This document shows, one piece after another, positions 1 through 5,445 of a stretch of 17,540 bases of DNA. A program made the translations under genes and the position numbers. The stretch is taken from contig CAJTMY010000043.1 in NCBI GenBank assembly GCA_910577355.1, positions 1 to 17,540 on the forward strand. Direction: 5' to 3'. Below the pieces are notes generated by a model, which was not told where the DNA came from, ran no database searches, and was given only the letters and a program-made list of their open reading frames with translations. Each line of letters opens with the position of its first letter. Position 1 is the first letter of the stretch. This DNA comes from an uncultured Muribaculaceae bacterium. GTDB lineage: Bacteria > Bacteroidota > Bacteroidia > Bacteroidales > Muribaculaceae.

Positions 1-50
1 ACGCCCGCGGGCATATCACGCTCCAAATTTAGTTATATTTTTTTAAATCG

Positions 51-58
51 CAAAATTA
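51..58 (-). promoter_or_regulatory. Possible -7 promoter box pointing left, out of the window
   Basis: On the minus strand these 8 bases read TAATTTTG, matching the Bacteroidota -7 consensus TAnnTTTG. No convincing TTTG -33 box was found at the expected distance. About 30 nt downstream on the same strand there is an ATG at 14-12, preceded at a 6-nt gap by GGAG. A divergent gene may therefore begin at the window edge, with only about four codons visible. This is inference from two short motifs. Confidence 0.3.
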
Positions 59-95
59 ATATTAAAAATCGATCATAATGTTAAAATAGATTAAA

Positions 96-126
96 TTATA
101 GTACTATGTATTGCATGGTACTATAA
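96..126. promoter_or_regulatory. Inverted-repeat operator, probably bound by the PadR protein
   Basis: Two 13-base arms (96-108 and 114-126) are reverse complements with one mismatch: TTATAGTACTATG, a 5-base spacer TATTG, then CATGGTACTATAA. The spacer and arm edge carry the ATTG that serves as the -33 box of the padR promoter, so a bound dimer would block RNA polymerase. PadR dimers are known to bind dyad operators in their own promoters. That this particular repeat is the PadR site is inferred from position and symmetry. Confidence 0.65.
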
Positions 127-141
127 ATCATCGTAACTTTG
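110..141 (+). promoter_or_regulatory. Promoter of the padR-pspC operon
   Basis: ATTG at 110-113, a 20-nt spacer, then TAACTTTG at 134-141 fit the Bacteroidota TTTG-N19-21-TAnnTTTG promoter. Transcription would start near 147, giving a leader of about 20 nt before the ATG at 169. The -33 element lies in the centre of the inverted repeat at 96-126. Confidence 0.7.
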
Positions 142-168
142 CCGCTGTAAAACTCTTCTCAAATTTTT

Positions 169-501
169 ATGAATATCGAAAATCTAAAATCACAGATGCG
201 CAAAGGGATGCTGGAGTTCTGTGTTCTCCTCATCCTGCGGCAGCGGGCCGCATACGCCTCCGAGATGATAGGAGCGCTTAAAGAAGCGCGTCTCATCGTG
301 GTGGAAGGCACGCTCTATCCGTTGCTTACCCGGCTTAAGAACGATGGTCTGCTGTCCTACGAATGGCAGGAATCCACCGCCGGCCCCCCCCGCAAATACT
401 ATACCCTGACTCCATTGGGAGAGCAGTTCCTGCAACAGCTCTCGGCATCATGGAAAGAAATCTCCGACTCAATAAATCACCTTAACAATCCCTCCATATA
501 A
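169..501 (+). CDS. PadR family transcriptional regulator
   Basis: This is a 110-residue winged-helix DNA-binding protein, a usual length for short (type 2) PadR regulators. The recognition-helix and wing signature is clear: EGTLYPLLTRLKNDGLL at about residues 46-62, then GPPRKYYTLTPLG at 72-84 in the beta-wing. The C-terminal helix (about 85-105) is the expected dimerisation helix. It probably represses its own operon through the inverted repeat just upstream. Its stop codon lies 1 nt before the start of the PspC gene, so the two are translated from one message. Small PadR-PspC pairs are common in Bacteroidota; the signal that relieves repression is unknown. Family assignment is secure, the target is inferred. 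Confidence 0.93.
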   Translation: MNIENLKSQMRKGMLEFCVLLILRQRAAYASEMIGALKEARLIVVEGTLYPLLTRLKNDGLLSYEWQESTAGPPRKYYTLTPLGEQFLQQLSASWKEISDSINHLNNPSI

Positions 502-502
502 A

Positions 503-1627
503 ATGAAAAAAACATTTCCTGTAAATATCAACGGCTCGATATTCTACATTGATGAAGATGCTTATCAGCTGCTCAATACCTATCTCGACCAGCTGCGCAA
601 CGCCTTTCCCGGCAAGGAGGGCAAAGAGATTATCGCCGATATAGAAGGTCGGATCGCCGAACTTTTCAACGAGATAATAGCCAAAGGCGCGCGTGTGATC
701 AATCTTGATGACACAAACCGTGTCATCGAGCAGCTCGGACGGCCCGATGCGCTGGCCGATGATCCTGCCGACGACCGTGATACCGGGGATGCGGATACAG
801 CTGCGGAGGCTGCTGCCGGTACCACTCCGCCGCCATTCAACGGTGCGGCGCAGACGGGACCCGTGCGCAAGCGTCTCTATCGCGACGAACGCAACAAGGT
901 ATTCGGTGGTGTGCTTTCAGGCCTCGCATGTTATTTCAATCTCAATACCAACATCCTGCGCTTGCTCGTGATATTGCTGGCCATCTTCACCAAGATAATC
1001 CCCTTGTTTATAGTTTATCTCGTTGCGTGGATGATCATTCCTCCGGCACGTACACCGCGGCAGATACTCGAGATGACCGGCACACCGGTCAATCTCGGCA
1101 GTCTCGGCAAAACCATTCTCGGAACATATGACAATACGATAAATCCTCAGGGCAGCAACTTCTTCCAGACATTCTTCTCCATCCTCGGCAAGATTGTGCT
1201 GATATTCATCGGTCTTGTAGCAGCCGGAGTGGCCATAGGCTTCATCACGCTGTGCATCGCCTGCCTGTGCGGAGTGATAATATACAGCGGCTGGGGCAGC
1301 ATCGAGCTCCTTGACCAGATCGACCTGTTTCCTGCTGCGGCTCACCCGGTGCTCGGCTCGATAGGTGTGATACTCATCTGCATAGCTGTAGTGATCCCCT
1401 GCATAGCTCTGATATGGGGCGCATGCTGCATGGTATTCAAGACACGTGGTGCCTCCAGAAATGTGATAATCACAGCCTCGGTGCTCGAAATCATACTTAT
1501 TATCGCCGGCGTGGTGGCTCTGTCGGTGGCAAACATCGAACCTTCGTTTGGACACATCGCACAGGTCGGCGCCGTGTCTACGACAATCGCCGGTTCTGCC
1601 TCATTCTTCTCTCTCCAACTCTCTTGA
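503..1627 (+). CDS. PspC domain-containing membrane protein
   Basis: A 374-residue inner-membrane protein. Residues 1-90 form a conserved cytoplasmic N-terminal domain seen in Bacteroidota PspC proteins (start MKKTFPVNINGSIFYIDEDA, charged helices after it). An acidic, Ala/Pro-rich linker (about 90-115) follows. The PspC domain is at about 122-182, with the typical core KVFGGVLSGLACYFN and a hydrophobic helix ending at AWMIIPP. Three or four further hydrophobic segments fill the C-terminal half (about 225-365). PspC belongs to the phage-shock/envelope-stress response in Proteobacteria; here no pspA or pspB is next to it, and it is paired with PadR instead. The likely role is sensing or buffering membrane stress under PadR control (inference). 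The start 1 nt after the padR stop is firm. Confidence 0.9.
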   Translation: MKKTFPVNINGSIFYIDEDAYQLLNTYLDQLRNAFPGKEGKEIIADIEGRIAELFNEIIAKGARVINLDDTNRVIEQLGRPDALADDPADDRDTGDADTAAEAAAGTTPPPFNGAAQTGPVRKRLYRDERNKVFGGVLSGLACYFNLNTNILRLLVILLAIFTKIIPLFIVYLVAWMIIPPARTPRQILEMTGTPVNLGSLGKTILGTYDNTINPQGSNFFQTFFSILGKIVLIFIGLVAAGVAIGFITLCIACLCGVIIYSGWGSIELLDQIDLFPAAAHPVLGSIGVILICIAVVIPCIALIWGACCMVFKTRGASRNVIITASVLEIILIIAGVVALSVANIEPSFGHIAQVGAVSTTIAGSASFFSLQLS

Positions 1628-1651
1628 AATATTGCAATTCATAAACTTTTG

Positions 1652-1686
1652 GCCGACGGTGTTGTGAAATACCATCGGCTTTTTTT
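1652..1686 (+). terminator. Rho-independent terminator of padR-pspC
   Basis: Stem GCCGACGGT (1652-1660) pairs with ACCATCGGC (1671-1679) with one internal mismatch around a 10-nt loop, followed by seven T (1680-1686). It lies 25 nt past the pspC stop. Confidence 0.8.
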
Positions 1687-1755
1687 CAGGTATCTACAAT
1701 AATCATATAAAAGACACGTTATATATTCAAACCCGTCTAATAACCATAAGTGCCT

Positions 1756-1920
1756 ATGAAGAAAAGCTCTACACCTGCATTCGGTTCGGCTGCCGTAATA
1801 AGCCGCGGAGGCGACGAAAAGCTTTCGCCACGCACATCCACAATCGCTTTCCTGCGCCAGTTTGCCCGCGCATACTGTGCCGCACCGGCATCTGCGATGC
1901 CCGGAATTGTGCTGAACTGA
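1756..1920 (+). CDS. Small conserved-looking protein of 54 residues, function unknown
   Basis: ATG at 1756 opens a 54-residue reading frame ending TGA at 1918-1920, isolated between two terminators. It has a basic, Ser-rich start (MKKSSTPAFGSAAVISRGG) and a C-terminal helical core, TSTIAFLRQFARAYC, at about residues 28-42. From memory, short Bacteroidales proteins with a similar 'TI-FLRQFAR-Y' core recur in many genomes, which is the main reason to call it a gene. There is no signal peptide or membrane segment, and no clear TAnnTTTG promoter was seen at 1687-1755. The hairpin at 1943-1967 follows its stop by 22 nt, fitting a real transcription unit. Function cannot be given. Confidence 0.6.
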   Translation: MKKSSTPAFGSAAVISRGGDEKLSPRTSTIAFLRQFARAYCAAPASAMPGIVLN

Positions 1921-1942
1921 CCTCCGAGTCCGTAAAAACCGA

Positions 1943-1967
1943 AAAACCCCGGAATCTCCGGGGTTTT
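1943..1967. terminator. Bidirectional terminator between convergent genes
   Basis: A perfect 11-bp stem (AAAACCCCGGA at 1943-1953, TCCGGGGTTTT at 1957-1967) closes a 3-nt loop. T-rich sequence follows on both strands. It serves the small gene ending at 1920 on the plus strand and the acyltransferase operon ending at 1996 on the minus strand. Confidence 0.88.
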
Positions 1968-1995
1968 ATTGTTTTGAAACAGGAGGCGATCCCTC

Positions 1996-2937
1996 TCACA
2001 GATCTTCGCCGGGATGGAATGTATCTATATGGCGGCGTTTCTTGGCGTCGAGAATCTCGTCTACGGCAAAGAATATTCCGCTCTCCTCCACGTTGCCGAA
2101 TTCGTCATTGATAGCCGTGCCGAACATGTGCATCGTCGGCGACAGACTCATATAGGCGTTGACCAGCGGCGGGATGTTGTCTCCGTGGGCACGCACCTGT
2201 CCGTTTAGTATCACATAATCATCCTTGAAATTGTCGGATGTGAATATGCGGGCCATCTCTTCGGGATCACTCGCATAGGGCAGGGGATGTATGGGGCGCA
2301 CAAGCTCCTCCGGATCAGGAAAATGTTTGTGAAGGAAATACAGTATCAGGTCGCGGCAGCGTTCGGTATAGTTGGGATACATTGTCACCTTGCCGAAGAG
2401 ATATCTGATTTCCGGATTTATAACGGTGAGGCTGCCCAGGCCATCCCAGAGATTGTCGAGGGCGTAGAGCGCCTTGGCGCCGGCGCGCGACGACTGGTAC
2501 TCGGGCCGCACGAACGATCGGCCCAGCTCAAGCGTATAAGGCAGATAGTCCCTGATGAACCTGTCGCTGAAACGGAACATGTGGCTCGTGGCTATGCGCG
2601 GGCGCCCATGGCTGTCGGTGCGGATGTCTTTGCCGCATATATAACGGTAGCCGCCGAGTATGAGCTTGCTGTCCGGATCCCACACTATCAGCTGCTTGCA
2701 TGGCGGATCCATGGTGTCGAACTCGTCGATGTCGCAATCCTTGCCCGAGCCGCCGCCGGCACTCCGGAAAGCTATCTCGCGCAGACGCCCTATCTCGCGC
2801 ATCACATTGGGTGAATTGTGGGCGTCGACTACATATATCACATTACCGCCCTTGTTGGTATGGCGCAGAAATCGCTCGGGCGTCAGTTCGGCCTCTATAA
2901 GTGCCTGATCTACGGGGTCGATTATCTTCTGATTCAT
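1996..2937 (-). CDS. glsB: GNAT-type hemolysin family N-acyltransferase, GlsB/OlsB-like
   Basis: A 313-residue protein of the OlsB-type GNAT branch (putative hemolysin family). In Bacteroides, GlsB moves a 3-hydroxy fatty acyl group from ACP onto the amino group of glycine, making an N-acyl glycine (commendamide) that is the precursor of glycine lipids; in ornithine-lipid producers OlsB does this on ornithine. Seen here: RLREIAFRSAGGGSG (51-65), an acidic DIDEFD segment (69-74), the strand LILGGYRY (92-99), and ELGRSFVRPEYQ (137-148), the acyl-donor-binding core of this branch. The C-terminal third (about 200-313) is the usual family extension. The start overlaps the end of the upstream acyltransferase by 4 bp, so the two are co-translated and probably act in sequence. 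The substrate amino acid cannot be read from sequence. Confidence 0.85.
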   Translation of the reverse strand: MNQKIIDPVDQALIEAELTPERFLRHTNKGGNVIYVVDAHNSPNVMREIGRLREIAFRSAGGGSGKDCDIDEFDTMDPPCKQLIVWDPDSKLILGGYRYICGKDIRTDSHGRPRIATSHMFRFSDRFIRDYLPYTLELGRSFVRPEYQSSRAGAKALYALDNLWDGLGSLTVINPEIRYLFGKVTMYPNYTERCRDLILYFLHKHFPDPEELVRPIHPLPYASDPEEMARIFTSDNFKDDYVILNGQVRAHGDNIPPLVNAYMSLSPTMHMFGTAINDEFGNVEESGIFFAVDEILDAKKRRHIDTFHPGEDL

Positions 2938-3776
2938 TTTCCTGAATTTTCTGAAATTTTGCGTATGCGGTCGACTTCCGCCGCAGTATCACCGCTCAGC
3001 GAGGCATGGCTTACTACGGGTGCGACATGTATGCTGAACGTCTTGCCGCGGGCCTTGAATATCTCGCCCGGAAGCAATATCATCTCGAAGTTGAATTTTA
3101 TGCCGAGGCGTTCGCGCCACTTCGCGATACGGTAAAATGCAGGAGAGTTCTCGCCGCCGAATCTCAGCGGCACTATGTCGCGTCCGTATTCGCGGGCTTT
3201 CTGTACAAACATCTTCCGCCATTCGAGGTCGGTCACTTTGCCGCGTATGCTGCGCGAGCACAGGCCGGCCGGAAAGATGATCACCGGGCGGTCGCCGGCC
3301 ATGGCGCTGTCGATGGCGCGTATGGCCCCGCGGCTCTGTGCCCCGTGCTTGTTGACAGGCAGAAAGACGTCGGAGAGCGGATCAACAGCCATCAGCAGGT
3401 CGTTCACAATAAACAGCGGCTCCACTCCGCAGTGGCGTTTTACAAACGCTATCAGCGCCATCCCGTCGAGGCCGCCCAAAGGGTGGTTCGACACATACAT
3501 CACACGTGTGTGACCCGGTGCCGGCATATTTTCCATACCGTCCGTGTGCAGCTCTATGCCGAGATGCTTTATCACGGCCTCGCAGAATTCCGCACCGCGG
3601 CGTGGAAATGCCATGCGCAACAACTCGTTGAGCTCATCCTGATGTATCAGCTTTTCAAGGCGATGCACCAATCGGCGCGGCACCAGACGGCTGCGTGAGC
3701 CGAGGCGCTGCGCGAGCACCGATGCTATGTCGATGCGGATGGGGCTGTCGGTACGGGTGGCTTCGCGATTTTCCAT
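2934..3776 (-). CDS. glsA: PlsC-like 1-acyl O-acyltransferase, GlsA-like
   Basis: A 280-residue lysophospholipid-acyltransferase-type protein. GlsA/OlsA enzymes add a second fatty acyl group, by ester linkage, to the hydroxyl of the N-acyl amino acid made by the partner GNAT enzyme. Seen here: SNHPLGGLDG at 96-105 supplies the catalytic His98 and Asp104, spaced H-X5-D rather than the common PlsC H-X4-D; VNKHGAQSRGAI at 141-152 and IIFPAGLCSR at 166-175 occupy the acceptor and phosphate-binding blocks; DIVPLRFGGENS at 200-211 is the fourth block. There is no long transmembrane segment, so peripheral membrane attachment is likely. It is first in the minus-strand operon, with a -7 box so close that the message may be nearly leaderless. 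A general lysophospholipid acyltransferase is the alternative; the GlsB-like partner argues for the glycine-lipid role. Confidence 0.85.
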   Translation of the reverse strand: MENREATRTDSPIRIDIASVLAQRLGSRSRLVPRRLVHRLEKLIHQDELNELLRMAFPRRGAEFCEAVIKHLGIELHTDGMENMPAPGHTRVMYVSNHPLGGLDGMALIAFVKRHCGVEPLFIVNDLLMAVDPLSDVFLPVNKHGAQSRGAIRAIDSAMAGDRPVIIFPAGLCSRSIRGKVTDLEWRKMFVQKAREYGRDIVPLRFGGENSPAFYRIAKWRERLGIKFNFEMILLPGEIFKARGKTFSIHVAPVVSHASLSGDTAAEVDRIRKISENSGK

Positions 3777-3784
3777 TTAGGGTG

Positions 3785-3792
3785 CAAAATTA
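3785..3792 (-). promoter_or_regulatory. -7 promoter box of the acyltransferase operon
   Basis: The minus strand reads TAATTTTG, ending 8 nt before the glsA ATG at 3776. Since Bacteroidota transcripts usually start about 5-7 nt after this box, the leader would be nearly absent. No good TTTG -33 box lies at 19-21 nt. Confidence 0.55.
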
Positions 3793-3804
3793 GAAAAAAA
3801 TGGT

Positions 3805-3871
3805 AATATCGATTCACACAATATACTATTTTTTGAGAATTTTATTGTTGTCTGCGGTTGAAATCGATATT
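3805..3871. repeat. 10-bp inverted repeat in the divergent promoter region
   Basis: AATATCGATT at 3805-3814 and its exact reverse complement AATCGATATT at 3862-3871 are 47 nt apart. The left arm lies just upstream of the minus-strand -7 box (3785-3792). The right arm sits between the -33 and -7 boxes of the plus-strand promoter. A regulator shared by both divergent operons could bind here, but the region is A/T-rich and chance is possible. Confidence 0.4.
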
Positions 3872-3886
3872 CATTTTGTAATTTTG
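3857..3886 (+). promoter_or_regulatory. Promoter of the SDR-like/MptE-like pair
   Basis: GTTG at 3857-3860, an 18-nt spacer, and TAATTTTG at 3879-3886 fit the Bacteroidota promoter, predicting a start near 3892 and a leader of about 28 nt before the ATG at 3920. Confidence 0.6.
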
Positions 3887-3919
3887 CACATTATATTATA
3901 TAATGCGCGAAAAAAACGT

Positions 3920-4525
3920 ATGAAGCCAAAGATGCCTACCGTGCACGTGTGCGCGCCCGCACGCGAATTCATATTGCCATATATCGACCGTGAACTGTCC
4001 GGATGGTATGAGCGTGTCGATGATCCTGCCGCTGCCGATTTTCGCGTGGCTGTGATAAGCCCCGGCGATGAACTTCCGCAAGGTTTCCCGGCCGGCGGCA
4101 CTGTGCTCGAATGCCCCAACATAGTCGGTACCGGTATGACAGGGCTGCCTATGGAGATTGCCCGTCGTATTGCCGGCGGTACATATTTCCATATACTCGG
4201 CAATGATGCCCGCCTCTCCACCATACACGCCTCGGATGTCGCCAGAGCTGTATATCTGTCGATAGGTTCCGGGCGCCGCATCACTCTCACCGATGGAGCC
4301 GATCCTACGTTTATAGACTTTGCGGATGCCTTGGCCCATCGTATCAACGACAAGCGGATACTCACTGTAAAGCCGCTTTGGGCCCGATTCCTGATGAGAG
4401 CGGGTCTGCGCCGTATGGTCACCACCGATGCCGTGGTGTATCGGGTTTCCTCTCTCGAGGGCTTCACCCCCACACCTGTCGTGGAATATCTGCACACACA
4501 TGTATACGACGATGAAAGCCTCTGA
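3920..4525 (+). CDS. Short NAD-dependent epimerase/SDR-like protein, possibly non-catalytic
   Basis: A 201-residue protein if started at ATG 3920. An in-frame ATG at 3800 exists but lies upstream of the promoter box, so it is unlikely. The middle part looks like the C-terminal half of extended short-chain dehydrogenases: PNIVGTGMTGLPMEIARRI (67-85), then STIHASDVARAVYLS (100-114), matching the 'vHv-DVA-A' strand of sugar-nucleotide epimerases. The N-terminal 65 residues lack a GxxGxxG dinucleotide loop, and no YxxxK pair precedes the PNIVG block. It is thus either a divergent, shortened fold or a protein that lost catalysis and keeps a binding role. It overlaps the next gene by 14 bp, so the two should work together. 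Family assignment is moderate; function is unknown. Confidence 0.72.
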   Translation: MKPKMPTVHVCAPAREFILPYIDRELSGWYERVDDPAAADFRVAVISPGDELPQGFPAGGTVLECPNIVGTGMTGLPMEIARRIAGGTYFHILGNDARLSTIHASDVARAVYLSIGSGRRITLTDGADPTFIDFADALAHRINDKRILTVKPLWARFLMRAGLRRMVTTDAVVYRVSSLEGFTPTPVVEYLHTHVYDDESL

Positions 4526-5369
4526 GTTTCTATCCTGCGTCGGTGACTCGGCCAAGGCATTGGTCAAGATTGCATTGCAGTCGCGCCGTACCATCGCCCC
4601 CCGTCCAAGCGCCAAAGGCGGTGACAGCATCATAATCCTCGGCAACGGACCGTCGCTCAAGGATACATTGTCATGTCACGGAGCGGAGATTGCCGCCAAG
4701 CCGTCGCTGGCCGTCAATTTCATGGCCAACGCGCCTCAGTTCAGAGAGATAAAGCCCGATTACTATGTGCTGGCCGATCCGCATTTCTTCACAGGGTCGG
4801 GCAATGCCAATGTGGATTCGCTGTGGCGTGAACTCGCCTCGGTCGACTGGCCGATGACCCTGTCGGTGCCCGTATCGAAGCTTGCCGGGACGCGGCGGTT
4901 GCTCGGTGCCGATGCAAATACCTGCCTTCGCCTTGCTACATTCAACTTTGTCGGCATAGAGGGATTTCATTGGCTTGAGAATATCGCATTCGGCCGGCGT
5001 CTGGCAATGCCGCGCCCCCGCAATGTGCTTATACCGGCCATCATGACTGCCATTTCGGCCGGTTATAGACATATATTTCTTACCGGAGCCGACCATTCGT
5101 GGCTTGAGACAATCCGCGTCACCGACGAGAACCATGTAGTGTCGGTGCAGCCGCACTTCTACGCCGATTCCAAGACTGAACTCAAACGGTCGGAAGCAGA
5201 GTATCGGGGCTATCATCTGCATGATATACTGCACAGCTTTTATACGGCATTCCGTTCTTACCACAAACTCAGGCGTTATGCCGACTCACATGGCATATCC
5301 ATATACAATGCCACTCCTGGATCCTATATCGACGCCTTTGAGCGATGCGGTGATTTTACACAGTTATAA
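4512..5369 (+). CDS. MptE-like (DUF115-type) protein, candidate glycan-related transferase
   Basis: A 285-residue cytoplasmic protein from ATG 4512; an in-frame ATG at 4500 would add four residues. Motifs: SIIILGNGPSLKD (39-51), LAVNFMANAPQF (67-78), KPDYYVLADPHFF (81-93), NVLIPAIMTAISAGYRHIFLTGADHSW (171-197, described in two parts) and YNATPGSYIDAFER (265-279). The GNGPSL loop and the late 'GYxxIxLxGxDhs' block are shared by the 6-hydroxymethylpterin diphosphokinase MptE-like/DUF115 proteins and GT42 sialyltransferases, both nucleotide-binding folds. In Bacteroidota such proteins are often found among surface polysaccharide genes (recalled, not checked), so a sugar-transfer role is as likely as a pterin role. 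It overlaps the shortened SDR-like gene by 14 bp. The true reaction is not known. Confidence 0.75.
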   Translation: MKASEFLSCVGDSAKALVKIALQSRRTIAPRPSAKGGDSIIILGNGPSLKDTLSCHGAEIAAKPSLAVNFMANAPQFREIKPDYYVLADPHFFTGSGNANVDSLWRELASVDWPMTLSVPVSKLAGTRRLLGADANTCLRLATFNFVGIEGFHWLENIAFGRRLAMPRPRNVLIPAIMTAISAGYRHIFLTGADHSWLETIRVTDENHVVSVQPHFYADSKTELKRSEAEYRGYHLHDILHSFYTAFRSYHKLRRYADSHGISIYNATPGSYIDAFERCGDFTQL

Positions 5370-5384
5370 GGATTTTTATATTTT

Positions 5385-5416
5385 TTTGGAAAAATGACAA
5401 GAATGGTGTATATTTG
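5385..5416 (+). promoter_or_regulatory. Promoter of the M6 metalloprotease gene
   Basis: TTTG at 5385-5388, exactly 20 nt, then TATATTTG at 5409-5416: a near-consensus Bacteroidota promoter. Predicted leader is about 24 nt to the ATG at 5446. Confidence 0.8.
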
Positions 5417-5445
5417 CTGCTGTTAATGATAAACCGATCGATTTA

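Noticed and set aside
3..12. Perfect 10-bp palindrome GCCCGCGGGC at the window start
   Set aside because: Short and near the window edge, with no neighbouring feature to give it meaning.
917..1555. A 212-residue open frame on the minus strand inside the PspC gene
   Set aside because: It is antisense to a well-supported gene, has no recognisable domain, and its unusual His/Tyr/Glu-rich composition fits a mirror image of codon bias.
1769..1999. A 76-residue minus-strand frame opposite the small 54-residue gene
   Set aside because: It runs through the bidirectional terminator and has no family-like motif, while the plus-strand frame has a recognisable core.
2287..3698. Long plus-strand frames (175 and 230 residues) opposite glsB and glsA
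   Set aside because: The minus-strand frames carry clear acyltransferase motifs; the opposite frames show none and have no promoter of their own.
3800..3919. N-terminal extension of the SDR-like protein from ATG 3800
   Set aside because: The extra 40 residues are encoded by A/T-rich promoter sequence containing the TAATTTTG box, so ATG 3920 is the better start.
3871..4660. Minus-strand frames of 229 and 254 residues opposite the SDR-like gene
   Set aside because: No domain signature or promoter; the plus strand has a promoter, a coupled partner gene and SDR-like motifs.
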